NCBI RefSeq assembly: GCF_030409755.1
Contig: NZ_JAUFQE010000002.1
Location: forward strand, 1-64,000
Length of the DNA stretch: 64,000 nucleotides
Source: Vibrio lentus
Lineage (GTDB): Bacteria > Pseudomonadota > Gammaproteobacteria > Enterobacterales > Vibrionaceae
Direction of reading: 5' to 3'
Position numbers and translations under genes: made by a program. Positions 13,676 through 23,730 of this stretch are shown in pieces; position 1 is the stretch's first letter; each line of letters opens with the position of its first letter. The notes beneath the pieces are model-generated. The model was not told the DNA's origin, did not search any database, and saw nothing but the letters and a program-made list of their open reading frames with translations.

Positions 13676-15187
13676 TTACTCTACCTTTAACGACCATCCA
13701 GCATTTTGCCAACGTTGTTGTTCTTCTTTGAGTTCATGTTCAAGCAGTTGGTTTTGGGTCAACCAATCGTTGTTAGGGCCTTTCAATTTCCAGTTATCCT
13801 GTTGTTCAATCGTTAGAGTCATGTCTGAGACTAGTGTTTGATTTCTCTGACGATTGAGTAAGATAGCGAGTCTTAATATGCGAATTAGTAGCGTTATTTG
13901 TTGTGGAGAAAATAGAGACAGTTCCGGCAAGTCTTGTCGCTTAATCGCTTTTCTTTGGTGGCGAACCAATGTCGAGATAAGACGTTGTTGCTCAGTATTG
14001 AAACCGGGCATTGTCGTGTGCTTAAGCAGATAAGCCGAATGGCGGTGATAGCCTTGGAATGCGATGCTTTGTCCTACCTCATGAAGTAGTGCAGCCCAAC
14101 CAACCAGATCATACAGCTCATTAGTGACCATAGTCGTTACTTGAGGCTGCACTTGTTTCAGTAATGCAAGGGCGAGTTCTTTGACTTTCTGGCCATGAGC
14201 TACGTCAACATGGTATCGAGAGACGAGCGTTTCGGCGGTTCTTGTTCGAACATCAATATCTTTAAATCTATCCTCCATGTCATAAAGAACGCCTTCTCTC
14301 AGGGCGCCATCAGAAAAATGTAGCTCTTGTATGTCTAGCGTATCCATAGCTGCTGAAAGAATGGTGACGCCAGCAGCAAACACTGGCTTTCTCTCATCAC
14401 TTAAACCTGAAAGGTCTAAGGTTTTGGATGATGAAAACTCACATAAGTGACTTTTTAAATAGGACAGACGTTGCGGCGTAATGAGACCATCGGTAAACCC
14501 TAAGCCAATGAGTACCTCTTTTATTGATTTAGCCGTCCCTGACGAGCCAAAGGCGATTTCCCAAGGGGCCTTTGTGTATTCTTCAATCAATGGCACCAAT
14601 AGACGAGTAGCCGCGGTATAAGCATCTGAGAAGTGTTGTGAGGTTAACTCTCCGTCAGCAAAGAAACGTTGAGTGAAGCTGACGCATCCCATAGGTAAAC
14701 TGCGCATAATTAGGGGGGTAAAACCTCGCCCAGCGACGAGTTCCGTACTCCCTCCACCGATATCAATAACCAATTTAGATTCAGAAGCAGTTTGAGTGTG
14801 TTCTACACCGTTATAGATTATTCGAGCTTCTTCTTGACCTGAGATAACCTCTATTGGAAAAGGAAATAGTGGTTTGGCTTGCTCTAAGAAGTTTTTGGTG
14901 TTTTTGGCCTTTCTTAGGGTATGAGTCGCAACAACTCTGACATCATCAAGTTCAAAATCCTCTAGTCGTTCTGCGAACACTTTGAGACATTCTAAGCCTT
15001 GCTCGATAGCGCTTTCGGATAGGAAGTTACGTTCGTCCAACCCATCGCCTAATCTCACTTTCTGTTTGTGTCTGCTGACTAATTGCAGGTGTTGATCGAA
15101 TACTCGAGCAACCACCATATGGAAGCTGTTCGAACCCAAGTCGATAGCGGCAATACATCGAGAATGTTTATTATCAATTAGCGGCAT
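13676..15187 (-). CDS. ppx: exopolyphosphatase Ppx
   Basis: Hydrolyses terminal phosphate from polyphosphate; the family also has guanosine pentaphosphatase activity. The 503 residues (513 in E. coli) start with the ASKHA ATP-binding motif AAIDLGSNSFHMVV, continue with the conserved E in SGQEEARIIYNGV and the phosphate loop IDIGGGSTELV, and end in an HD-type C-terminal domain (LLHEVGQ, YHRHSAYLL). It overlaps the end of ppk by ten bases on the same strand, so the two enzymes are co-translated. Confidence 0.96.
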   Translation of the reverse strand: MPLIDNKHSRCIAAIDLGSNSFHMVVARVFDQHLQLVSRHKQKVRLGDGLDERNFLSESAIEQGLECLKVFAERLEDFELDDVRVVATHTLRKAKNTKNFLEQAKPLFPFPIEVISGQEEARIIYNGVEHTQTASESKLVIDIGGGSTELVAGRGFTPLIMRSLPMGCVSFTQRFFADGELTSQHFSDAYTAATRLLVPLIEEYTKAPWEIAFGSSGTAKSIKEVLIGLGFTDGLITPQRLSYLKSHLCEFSSSKTLDLSGLSDERKPVFAAGVTILSAAMDTLDIQELHFSDGALREGVLYDMEDRFKDIDVRTRTAETLVSRYHVDVAHGQKVKELALALLKQVQPQVTTMVTNELYDLVGWAALLHEVGQSIAFQGYHRHSAYLLKHTTMPGFNTEQQRLISTLVRHQRKAIKRQDLPELSLFSPQQITLLIRILRLAILLNRQRNQTLVSDMTLTIEQQDNWKLKGPNNDWLTQNQLLEHELKEEQQRWQNAGWSLKVE

Positions 15188-17274
15188 GATTTCTTCTCTT
15201 GTTTGTACTTCTTGCGAGCAAGTTTCTCCATACGTTTAATATAGTGGTAAGTGGAGAGTTGCGACGTCGGGTAATCGAGTGGTTTTGCTGGTGGTTGTAT
15301 GTAAGGGTTGCTCATCGATTGGTCTAGCACTCGAGCTTTGTTGCTGTCATCGAAATGAAACTCAGTTATATCGATAATGGTTTGCTTGATCTTTGGATCT
15401 AAAATTGGAGTGGCGACTTCGATCCTATGATCGAAGTTTCGTGTCATCCAGTCGGCAGAGGAGATATAGACTTTTGGATTTCCAGCGTTACCAAAGATCA
15501 TCACTCTTGGGTGTTCGAGAAAACGATCGACCACACTAACAATCTCAATCTGCTCACTGATTTTGGAGACTCCCGGTACGAGAGAGCACATACCACGAAT
15601 GACCATTCTCACCGTTACATTGGCTTGGCTGGCCTGATAGAGCTTCTCAATGATCTCTCGGTCGACCAAATTGTTGAGTTTTAGAGTGATGCTTGCAGGC
15701 TTGTTCTCTATCGCGTTTTGTATTTCATTATCTATCAACTGATACAGGCGTTTTCTTGTATTCTTTGGTGACACAATCAGTTGTTTGAACTGTGATTTTT
15801 GATAAGGGTTTTCAATGTACTTAAAGACTTGTCTCACCTCTTGGGTCAAATCTTCATTCGCAGTGAGCAGAGAAAAATCGGTATACACGCGCGCTGTTAC
15901 TTCATGAAAGTTACCGGTGCCAATATGAGCGTAATGCGCCGTATGCTTGCCTTCTTTCCGTTTAATGAGCAGCAGCTTAGAGTGAATTTTCAAACTTGGG
16001 ATGCCATGGATGACTTTTATACCGGCTTCTTGAAGTTTCTTTGTCCACTGAATATTGGCTTGTTCATCAAAGCGGGCTTGCAGTTCAACGACGACAGTTA
16101 CTTTCTTACCATTGTGCGCCGCATCGATGATCGAGCTGAGGAGCTTTGATCCTTCTGCAACACGGTAAACGTTTATTTTTATGGAGGTTACCTTCGGGTC
16201 AAAGGAAGCCTGCCTCACGAGTTCAGTGATGTGATTAAAGGTGTGATAAGGGTAATGCAACAAGATGTCACGAGCTTTGATCGCTTCGAAATAGTTTGGG
16301 TAGTGGCTGAAATGCGAACACTTAATCGCGGGTAGTGGACGATTAACTAAATCACGTCGATTAAGGCTTGGGAACTCAGAGAAATGTTTGAAGTTATGAT
16401 AACGTCCACCCGCAATGACACTGTCATAGTCAGATAGTTTAAGTCTGACTTGTAAGAAACTGAGCATTTCAGCGGGCATTTCTGACTCATAGATAAGGCG
16501 TATCGGTAGTGCCGTCAAACGCTGTTCTAAACCCAACGACATAGATTCTAGTAGACTATTTTCATTGCTCTCTTGAAGGTCATAATCGGCATCACGAGTC
16601 ATTTTTATAGCAAAGCAACGCACGGAGTCATACTCAAAGAATCCTTTAAGCAAGTCATCTAAACAAAATCGAACTATATTATCTAATAAGATCAAAGTCG
16701 TACGCTGTGAACCCGAAGTGTCTGGTAACTTAACAAATCGAGGGAGAGCTTCAGATGGGATTTCGAGTAAGACATATTGAGAAGATGTCTCTTGCTCAAT
16801 GTCGATTGCCAAGTAACTTTGCTCGTCTTTCATAATATTGAGCAACTGGCTATCTTCGTTCAAGAGAAACGGAGTTAAATGTGGAAGTACTTTTTTCTTA
16901 AAGTACTTTTTGATCCACTCACTTTGCTCTTCGCTGATTTGCTGTTCGTTGACCAGAAAAATACGATTGCGCGCCAGTTCCAATAGTAAGTCGCTATACA
17001 ATTCATGGAATCGAGCATCGAGCTTACTTGCTTTGCTCTGCATTTGAATTAGCAGGGCTTTCTGCGAGTTGGTAGGTAATTGAGGATCTTGAAGTAAGAT
17101 CTTTCGTTTCACATCAGCAAATCGGACTTTGTAAAACTCATCGAGGTTTTTCGAGTAAATACCTAAAAAACGAACTCTTTCGATTAAGGGAACTGACTTG
17201 TCGGCCGCTTCTTGGAGTACTCTTTCGTTGAAGGATAACCAGCTAAGTTCTTTTGTGACATAGTCTTTTTCCAT
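15178..17274 (-). CDS. ppk: polyphosphate kinase Ppk1
   Basis: Reversibly transfers the gamma phosphate of ATP to polyphosphate. The 698 residues (688 in E. coli) contain the N-terminal helical domain (KELSWLSFNERVLQEA), the catalytic His region (IPSLKIHSKLLLI) and the second conserved His segment GTGNFHEVTARVYTDF. It is divergent from pstC across a 200-base region. The gene order ppk-ppx and position amid phosphate genes agree with Pho control, but I did not find a well-spaced Pho box directed toward ppk. Confidence 0.97.
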   Translation of the reverse strand: MEKDYVTKELSWLSFNERVLQEAADKSVPLIERVRFLGIYSKNLDEFYKVRFADVKRKILLQDPQLPTNSQKALLIQMQSKASKLDARFHELYSDLLLELARNRIFLVNEQQISEEQSEWIKKYFKKKVLPHLTPFLLNEDSQLLNIMKDEQSYLAIDIEQETSSQYVLLEIPSEALPRFVKLPDTSGSQRTTLILLDNIVRFCLDDLLKGFFEYDSVRCFAIKMTRDADYDLQESNENSLLESMSLGLEQRLTALPIRLIYESEMPAEMLSFLQVRLKLSDYDSVIAGGRYHNFKHFSEFPSLNRRDLVNRPLPAIKCSHFSHYPNYFEAIKARDILLHYPYHTFNHITELVRQASFDPKVTSIKINVYRVAEGSKLLSSIIDAAHNGKKVTVVVELQARFDEQANIQWTKKLQEAGIKVIHGIPSLKIHSKLLLIKRKEGKHTAHYAHIGTGNFHEVTARVYTDFSLLTANEDLTQEVRQVFKYIENPYQKSQFKQLIVSPKNTRKRLYQLIDNEIQNAIENKPASITLKLNNLVDREIIEKLYQASQANVTVRMVIRGMCSLVPGVSKISEQIEIVSVVDRFLEHPRVMIFGNAGNPKVYISSADWMTRNFDHRIEVATPILDPKIKQTIIDITEFHFDDSNKARVLDQSMSNPYIQPPAKPLDYPTSQLSTYHYIKRMEKLARKKYKQEKKSCR

Positions 17275-17410
17275 CGAGATGATAATCCTTGAGTGCTGGC
17301 TATAGAGCTGATTACTTTAATTTAGAATGACAAAATTCACAAAATCTATGATCTTACTTTAAGAAATATGGTCAACAAACTTGTTATTAGTTTCAGTTGT
17401 TTAACGTAAC

Positions 17411-17428
17411 TTGTAATATAATTGTCAT
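17411..17428 (+). promoter_or_regulatory. putative Pho box upstream of pstC
   Basis: ttgtaatataattgtcat shows the half-sites TTGTAA and TTGTCA 11 bases apart, the PhoB spacing. It ends 46 bases before the pstC ATG. Confidence 0.65.
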
Positions 17429-17474
17429 CTAACGTACATATTATGTCAGTAGCTAAAAAAAGGTAGATAAACAG

Positions 17475-19691
17475 ATGGCTTCAGCCCAATTTTCATTGAA
17501 AGAGCGCGACAAAAAAAGATGGTTGAAAGATCGTCTCGTCCGTTTTTCGGTGACATGCGGTGCAGTCAGTGTTCTAGCTGCTCTGGTGCTGATTTTTGTT
17601 TACTTGGCGATGGTCATTTTACCGGTATTTTCTGATACTGGTTTAGAGACAGACCAAGCAGTGAAGACCGTTGCCGTAGAAAAGCCTATTGCCTTATCCG
17701 TAGATGAATACGGTCAGCATGCGTTTACTATCGAAAAATCCGGTTTGGTTCAGTTTTGGGATTTAGAGTCTCAAAATACACACTCTTACTTTGAGCGTAA
17801 TGTTTTAGCTAACCCCATCGCTTTTTCTCGAAATACCCCATCTGAAAACTGGTTTGCCTTTGCCGATAGCGCAAGCAACCTTACCTTTTTCTACCCTGAG
17901 TATAGTGCGCCCGTGCTGCAAAAGGGCAGTGAAGCCGAACCTAAAATTGAGCAAATCGATCTCCCTGAACCATTTTTAAATGATGAATCATCAAACGGAG
18001 CAACAATCGAAAAATTCGTGTTCTCTAAGAATGGACGTGGTATCACGGTTGCCGCTCAGTTAAGCGATCAACGAGTTTTGGTTAAGTGGTACCAGAGTGA
18101 TCTTACTGGTCAGTATGTTTTTCAGAAGAGACAATGGTTGTCGGATAAGTTGGGTTTACAGCAACAGTTGTTAGTCACACCTGATGGTCAAACCTTGTAT
18201 CTCCGAGCACAATCGGATTTAGTGGTGTTGAAGTTATCCGATAGCGGCTTCAATGTTCGTGAAGTGATTGATCTTAGTTTGAATGATGCGAAGCACTCGG
18301 TGAAAAGTATCGATTTACTGTCTGGAGCTTATTCATTGTTGGTTACGCATGAGGACGGACAGGTTTCTCAGTGGTTCGATGTACTCAAAGATGAAAAGCG
18401 TAGCCTGACCCATATTCGAGACTTCCAACTTGCTGAACAAGTGCAATTTATCCTGCCCGATACTTATAGGAAGGGTTTTTATAGTTTCTATAAGAATGGC
18501 ACATTACAAAGCCACTATACGACCAGTGAAAAGCTGTCGCTGTTCGAGCGCGCATTTGATAAGTCACCACAATTAGCGGCTATGTCTGCCAATGAACTGC
18601 ATTTGGCGACGCTGATTGATGGCACAATCAGTGTTGCTAAAGTCGATAACGAATATCCGCAAATATCATTCTCATCGCTTTGGCAAAAAGTCTGGTACGA
18701 AAGCTATCCAGAGCCGCAATACGTTTGGCAATCAACGTCGGCGAACGATGACTTTGAAGAAAAATTCAGTTTAGTACCTATCACATTCGGTACTATCAAA
18801 GCCGCTCTGTTTGCTATGATGTTTGCTGTGCCGGTTGCTGTGCTCGGAGCCATTTACACTGCATATTTTATGTCTCCAAGAATGCGAAGAGTCGTGAAGC
18901 CGTCGATAGAACTGATGGAAGCTCTTCCGACCGTTATCATCGGATTCTTGGCTGGGCTTTGGTTTGCTCCAATTGTCGAAACGCATCTAACGGCAGTCTT
19001 CTCATTAATGGTGTTATTACCACTGAGCACATTGTTGACTGGACTTGTTTGGTACTGTTTGCCAAAGATGGTCACGAGCCGCTTCGCTAATGGTTGGCAC
19101 GCCTTGATATTGATTCCGGTATTGATGATTACTGTGGTTGCTGTATTTGCTGGTGGAAACAGCATTGAAGCCTTGTTGTTTGACGGTGATATTCGCACCT
19201 TCTTAGCTAGCTATGGCATCGACTTTGATCAACGTAATGCGCTGGTGGTTGGTTTCGCTATGGGCTTCGCTGTCATCCCTACCATTTTCACGATTGCAGA
19301 AGACGCTATTTTCTCTGTGCCAAAACATTTATCCGATGGCTCACTGGCGTTGGGTGCGACGGCGTGGCAGACCCTAATTTATGTGGTGTTATTGACGGCT
19401 AGCCCAGGTATCTTTTCAGCGGTCATGATGGGACTAGGGAGAGCGGTTGGCGAAACCATGATTGTCTTGATGGCTACAGGTAATACACCAATTCTTGACT
19501 GGAATATTTTGGAAGGGATGAGAACGTTATCGGCAACGATTGCTGTTGAATTACCAGAATCTGAGGTGGGCGGTTCTCATTTCCGCTTGCTGTTCTTGGC
19601 TGCACTCTTGCTGTTTATCTTTACATTCGCGGTGAACTCAGTGGCTGAGTGGGTTAGACAAAGGCTGAGAGATAAATATCGTGCTCTGTAG
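17475..19691 (+). CDS. pstC: phosphate ABC transporter permease PstC (long form)
   Basis: A permease subunit for high-affinity phosphate import. At 738 residues it is over twice the E. coli length (319). After one membrane segment (about residues 27-50) comes a periplasmic domain of about 370 residues whose repeated strands and phrases such as HAFTIEKSGLVQFWDLES suggest a beta-propeller. The permease core is C-terminal (about 435-735) and holds the ABC-coupling loop GATAWQTLIYVVLLTASPG. It heads the pstC-pstA-pstB-phoU operon. No substrate-binding gene precedes it; that gene lies with phoBR. Confidence 0.93.
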   Translation: MASAQFSLKERDKKRWLKDRLVRFSVTCGAVSVLAALVLIFVYLAMVILPVFSDTGLETDQAVKTVAVEKPIALSVDEYGQHAFTIEKSGLVQFWDLESQNTHSYFERNVLANPIAFSRNTPSENWFAFADSASNLTFFYPEYSAPVLQKGSEAEPKIEQIDLPEPFLNDESSNGATIEKFVFSKNGRGITVAAQLSDQRVLVKWYQSDLTGQYVFQKRQWLSDKLGLQQQLLVTPDGQTLYLRAQSDLVVLKLSDSGFNVREVIDLSLNDAKHSVKSIDLLSGAYSLLVTHEDGQVSQWFDVLKDEKRSLTHIRDFQLAEQVQFILPDTYRKGFYSFYKNGTLQSHYTTSEKLSLFERAFDKSPQLAAMSANELHLATLIDGTISVAKVDNEYPQISFSSLWQKVWYESYPEPQYVWQSTSANDDFEEKFSLVPITFGTIKAALFAMMFAVPVAVLGAIYTAYFMSPRMRRVVKPSIELMEALPTVIIGFLAGLWFAPIVETHLTAVFSLMVLLPLSTLLTGLVWYCLPKMVTSRFANGWHALILIPVLMITVVAVFAGGNSIEALLFDGDIRTFLASYGIDFDQRNALVVGFAMGFAVIPTIFTIAEDAIFSVPKHLSDGSLALGATAWQTLIYVVLLTASPGIFSAVMMGLGRAVGETMIVLMATGNTPILDWNILEGMRTLSATIAVELPESEVGGSHFRLLFLAALLLFIFTFAVNSVAEWVRQRLRDKYRAL

Positions 19692-19798
19692 TTTTAAAGG
19701 TTCACCTCAATCTCTATCAATGGCTGTTAGCGGTTTGATTAGCGTATCTCACGAACTTGGCTCTTTCTTGGGTTCAGCACGTCAGAGCAAGGTCGTTC

Positions 19799-21511
19799 AT
19801 GATGAATAAACTGAAGTCATTATTGTCTTGGATTAAATCAGGCTCTCCGTGGATTTGGCTTACGGGCGGTGCGGTGAGCATCAGTATGCTCTCTGTTCTT
19901 GGTCTAATGCTGTTGATTGGTTGGAAGGGTTTAACCTATTTTTGGCCAGCTCCTTTGTATCAATGGCAAGTCGACTCCAAAGACTTGTCGTTAGTGGTCG
20001 ATCTTGACGAAACGGTATCAAAGCAAGATGTATTGATTGGTCAATTATATGAACGTAAATACATCCCGATAGAGCAAGTGCCACAAGCCCACGACCTCTT
20101 GTCACCTCAAAACTTGTCGACCGGGCTAATCCAACGCTTAAGTATCAAAGTTGCGAACAGAGAGCTTTACCCAGCCGATTTTGTTTCAATTTTGGATGTT
20201 AACTTACGTGAGCCAACAACACCGTCTGAATGGGCGGTGATCGAGCGAAGCCGTGGGGGGTATTTCTTTGGTAAGCCGGTAGGGTTTAAAACGGCTTCGG
20301 GTTCTTATCAAACTAATATCGACCAGAAACTTGAGGATGGTTTGGCGTTTGCAGACACGTTAAGAGAAGAAACGTCACGTGTTGTGAACCAAGAAATACG
20401 TAATATCAGTTGGCAGTTGGAAAACTTGCGTTTAGAAAAGCGTAAGCTTGAACTCAATGAGTCAGTGAGTGATGAATACCTTAAAACTTATACTCAAACT
20501 AAGCTGAAATTAAACAGCCAACTTGATGAAGCGGAAGTAAAGCTAGAGCACCTCAGAACACAGCTGAACGTGGAAAGCTTGCTGGTGGAAGATATGACAG
20601 GCGAACGAGTTGAAATACCGCTCAGTCATATTCTTGATTATTGGTACCCCAACAAGATGTCCTATCCTGAAAAAGTTGGGCATTGGGGTAAGCAAGTTTG
20701 GAAGTTTTTATCTGAAAACCCACGAGACTCAAACTCTGAAGGTGGTGTGTTCCCAGCGATTTTCGGTACCGTGTTACTTGTGATCTTGATGTCAATCGTA
20801 GTGATGCCACTTGGGGTTGTTGCTGCTATTTATCTCCATGAATATGCAAAAAACAACGCACTGACACGTTTGATCCGTATTGCTGTAATTAACTTAGCGG
20901 GTGTACCGTCGATAGTGTATGGCGTATTCGGCTTAGGTTTCTTTGTGTATACCATCGGTGGTTCTATCGATTCTTTGTTTTATGCAGAGCGATTACCAGC
21001 ACCGACATTTGGTACTCCAGGCCTGTTATGGTCCGCATTGACCTTGGCGGTATTAACATTGCCCGTTGTTATTGTAACAACGGAAGAGGGCTTAACGCGT
21101 ATCCCTAGCTCGGTGAGACATGGTTCATTGGCGCTTGGCGCCACTCAATTTGAGACGCTTTGGCGCATTGTTTTACCAATGGCGAGCCCTGCGATTATCA
21201 CGGGGTTGATATTGGCAATCGCAAGAGCTGCGGGGGAAGTGGCTCCCTTAATGCTGGTGGGTGTTGTGAAGCTAGCATCAAGCTTACCTGTAGATGGTCA
21301 GTTCCCATATCTACACTTAGAGAGAAAGTTCATGCACTTAGGCTTTCATATCTACGATGTTGGTTTTCAAACATCTAATATCGAAGCGGCACGGCCTTTA
21401 GTGTATGCGACTTCATTTTTATTGGTTACGGTTATCGTTGGACTGAATTTAACAGCCATCAATATCCGTAATAACTTGCGTGAAAAATACCGAACCTTAG
21501 GACAAGATTAA
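19799..21511 (+). CDS. pstA: phosphate ABC transporter permease PstA (long form)
   Basis: Partner of PstC, 570 residues against 296 in E. coli. The start at 19799 is favoured by AAGG six bases upstream; ATG at 19802 and an upstream frame from 19757 are alternatives. After the first membrane segment (about residues 20-45) a periplasmic insert of about 230 residues contains a long charged helix pair (EIRNISWQLENLRLEKRK, then KLKLNSQLDEAEVKLEHLR), likely a coiled coil. The core has GATQFETLWRIVLPMASPA, the loop that contacts PstB. The stop is directly followed by the pstB ATG. Confidence 0.93.
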   Translation: MMNKLKSLLSWIKSGSPWIWLTGGAVSISMLSVLGLMLLIGWKGLTYFWPAPLYQWQVDSKDLSLVVDLDETVSKQDVLIGQLYERKYIPIEQVPQAHDLLSPQNLSTGLIQRLSIKVANRELYPADFVSILDVNLREPTTPSEWAVIERSRGGYFFGKPVGFKTASGSYQTNIDQKLEDGLAFADTLREETSRVVNQEIRNISWQLENLRLEKRKLELNESVSDEYLKTYTQTKLKLNSQLDEAEVKLEHLRTQLNVESLLVEDMTGERVEIPLSHILDYWYPNKMSYPEKVGHWGKQVWKFLSENPRDSNSEGGVFPAIFGTVLLVILMSIVVMPLGVVAAIYLHEYAKNNALTRLIRIAVINLAGVPSIVYGVFGLGFFVYTIGGSIDSLFYAERLPAPTFGTPGLLWSALTLAVLTLPVVIVTTEEGLTRIPSSVRHGSLALGATQFETLWRIVLPMASPAIITGLILAIARAAGEVAPLMLVGVVKLASSLPVDGQFPYLHLERKFMHLGFHIYDVGFQTSNIEAARPLVYATSFLLVTVIVGLNLTAINIRNNLREKYRTLGQD

Positions 21512-22330
21512 ATGTTCTCGATTAATGAAACCTTGGGTTACCAAGCACCACTTGATGTTCACAACCTGAAAGATGAGCAAATTGCTATCTCGATTGAAGG
21601 GCTGAATCTTTATTATAAAGAGAGCCAAGCACTCGATGATATTTCAATGCAGATCCCTAAGGGGCAGGTGACGGCTTTTATCGGTCCTTCAGGCTGTGGT
21701 AAGTCAACTCTTTTGCGCTGCATTAATCGCATGAACGATCTTGTTGAAGGCTGTAAGGTTTCAGGAAAAGTGAAGCTTCATGGCAAGAACGTCTATCACC
21801 CTAAGGTGGATGTCGCGACTTTACGACGTCGTGTCGGCATGGTGTTTCAACGCCCGAATCCTTTCCCTAAATCTATCTATGAGAATGTGGTTTATGGATT
21901 GAGGCTGCAAGGTGTGAGCAACAGCCGAGATCTTGATGATGCAGTTGAACGCTCTCTGCGCGCCGCGGCGTTGTGGGATGAAGTGAAAGACCGTTTGCAT
22001 GAGAACGCTTTTGGTTTATCAGGTGGTCAACAGCAGCGTTTGGTTATCGCTCGTGCGGTTGCCATCGAACCTGAAGTGTTGTTATTGGATGAGCCAACAT
22101 CGGCACTCGATCCGATTTCGACATTGACGATTGAAGAGTTGATCAATGAACTTAAAACCCAATACACCGTTGTTATTGTTACTCATAACATGCAGCAGGC
22201 AGCTCGCGTGAGTGACCACACCGCTTTTATCCATATGGGTAAGTTGATCGAGTACTCAGATACTGATTCTATATTTACTTCGCCATTGAAAAATCAAACG
22301 GAAGACTACATTACAGGTAGGTACGGCTAA
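21512..22330 (+). CDS. pstB: phosphate ABC transporter ATPase PstB
   Basis: Cytoplasmic ATPase of the Pst importer, 272 residues. Walker [10 protein letters not shown] is at 58-66, the signature [10 protein letters not shown] at about 170, Walker [13 protein letters not shown] next and the switch His in VTHN. It begins on the base after the pstA stop, with AGGACAAG upstream inside pstA, so translation is coupled. phoU follows after 75 bases. Confidence 0.98.
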   Translation: MFSINETLGYQAPLDVHNLKDEQIAISIEGLNLYYKESQALDDISMQIPKGQVTAFIGPSGCGKSTLLRCINRMNDLVEGCKVSGKVKLHGKNVYHPKVDVATLRRRVGMVFQRPNPFPKSIYENVVYGLRLQGVSNSRDLDDAVERSLRAAALWDEVKDRLHENAFGLSGGQQQRLVIARAVAIEPEVLLLDEPTSALDPISTLTIEELINELKTQYTVVIVTHNMQQAARVSDHTAFIHMGKLIEYSDTDSIFTSPLKNQTEDYITGRYG

Positions 22331-22405
22331 CGTTTAAGTTCGCGCCATCTAGAGCTAAGTCACTCTGAAATAAATGACTTTATTCATTTCTTTTAAGGAG
22401 CTGAC

Positions 22406-23104
22406 ATGCATTTTGGTCGCCACATTTCAGGACAGTTTAATGTCGAATTAGAATCTATCCGTACACACGTATTAACTATGGGTGGATTGGTAGAGCAGCA
22501 GTTGTCATTTGCTATGCAAGCGCTTCATAAAGATGACGCGGAACTGGCCAAAAAAGTAATTCGTGACGACCATAAAGTGAATGCGATGGAAGTTTCCATT
22601 GATGAAGCATGTACTCGTATTATCGCGAAGCGTCAGCCGACAGCCAAAGATCTGCGTTTGATTATGGCGATCATCAAAACCATTACTGATCTAGAACGTA
22701 TTGGCGATGTTGCTTCTAAAATCGCACAGGGTGCGATTGAGATCCCTTCAACGAAAGAGCAAAAATTTCACGTCTCGTTAGAACCATTGTGTCGTCAGGC
22801 AATTACTATGCTGCATCAAGTGTTAGATGCTTTTGCTCGTATGGATGTAGATGCGGCGGCAGAAGTACATAAACTTGATGATAAGCTGGATGCGGAATAT
22901 GAAGCTGTAATTCGTCAGTTGATGACGTATATGATGGAAGATCCTAAGAACATCCCCAACATCTTGCAAGTGATGTGGTCAGCTCGCGCGATTGAGCGAG
23001 TGGGCGATCGTTGCCAAAATATCTGTGAATACATTATTTACTTTGTGAAGGGCAAAGATGTACGCCACCTTGGTGATCAAAGCTTAGATGACGCACTGAA
23101 GTAG
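22406..23104 (+). CDS. phoU: phosphate signalling protein PhoU
   Basis: A 232-residue all-helical protein that links the Pst transporter to PhoR and keeps the Pho regulon off when phosphate is plentiful. The two PhoU repeats carry the metal-binding E/DxxxD patterns seen here in [19 protein letters not shown] and [18 protein letters not shown] strong ribosome-binding site (taaggag) precedes the ATG. It is the last gene of the operon. Only nine bases separate its stop from the stop of a convergent gene, and no terminator fits between, so the two transcripts probably overlap. Confidence 0.97.
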   Translation: MHFGRHISGQFNVELESIRTHVLTMGGLVEQQLSFAMQALHKDDAELAKKVIRDDHKVNAMEVSIDEACTRIIAKRQPTAKDLRLIMAIIKTITDLERIGDVASKIAQGAIEIPSTKEQKFHVSLEPLCRQAITMLHQVLDAFARMDVDAAAEVHKLDDKLDAEYEAVIRQLMTYMMEDPKNIPNILQVMWSARAIERVGDRCQNICEYIIYFVKGKDVRHLGDQSLDDALK

Positions 23105-23113
23105 GTATTAACT

Positions 23114-23605
23114 TTAGAAGCGAATTATTGCACCGAGGTTAAGGTTGATTGTTGTGTCGTAAGGCACAAAGGTCTTATTGTGATCAAAAATATTCATATC
23201 AACACCAGCTCGTAGCCCAAGCACTGGCGTTGCTTGGTAAACGTAGGCTCCACCAAGACTTAATCCATGTGCTGTCTTCTCTTCAACTTCGCCATTGCGC
23301 GTTTTTGTTCCGTCATAACTCGCTACACCAATCTCCGCTTGAAAGCCGTGGTTCTGATTTCTTCCAAACATATTTTGAATACCAACGCGGTATGCATCGA
23401 CAGTCTCATCGTATCGATCGCTGTCATACCAGAGGTGGGAATAGCTCAGGTAAACTGCACCTAGATTCGCTACATCAGTAATACCTGCTTGCATTCCAAA
23501 GCCATGATAAGAACCAATCTTTAGTTCAGGAGATAAGTGAAGACCACTTGAAAATGCAGAGGTTGAGAATAAAGCCGAAGCTAAAAGAAGTGTTTTAAAT
23601 TTCAT
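23114..23605 (-). CDS. small outer-membrane beta-barrel protein
   Basis: A secreted protein of 163 residues with a signal peptide (MKFKTLLLASALFSTSAFS). The start at 23605 has AGGTGG upstream; the longer frame from 23659 would bury the signal. The mature part alternates hydrophobic and polar residues (AVYLSYSHLWYD, AYRVGIQNMFG, LNLGAIIRF) and ends in phenylalanine, the pattern for an outer-membrane barrel. Specific function is unknown. It resembles the next gene in plan, if not closely in sequence. Confidence 0.7.
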   Translation of the reverse strand: MKFKTLLLASALFSTSAFSSGLHLSPELKIGSYHGFGMQAGITDVANLGAVYLSYSHLWYDSDRYDETVDAYRVGIQNMFGRNQNHGFQAEIGVASYDGTKTRNGEVEEKTAHGLSLGGAYVYQATPVLGLRAGVDMNIFDHNKTFVPYDTTINLNLGAIIRF

Positions 23606-23696
23606 AGTACCACCTAGGTAACCTATTGCTTTCCTTAGCATTAAATATGTTCCGTACATCTATTGAATTGAAGGCGCTTTTTTGAGCAAGAGATTC

Positions 23697-23724
23697 AGGC
23701 TTATCACGGTAGAGTGATAAGCCT
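23697..23724 (-). terminator. perfect hairpin between two barrel genes
   Basis: aggcttatcac (23697-23707) pairs perfectly with gtgataagcct (23714-23724). It lies seven bases after the stop of the upstream - strand gene. No clear T-run follows on -, so it may be a processing or stabilising hairpin instead of a terminator. Confidence 0.5.
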
Positions 23725-23730
23725 TACTAT

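Noticed and set aside
17322..17346. A Pho box directed toward ppk
   Set aside because: The - strand has TTGTGA and TTGTCA half-sites, but they are 9 bases apart instead of 11.
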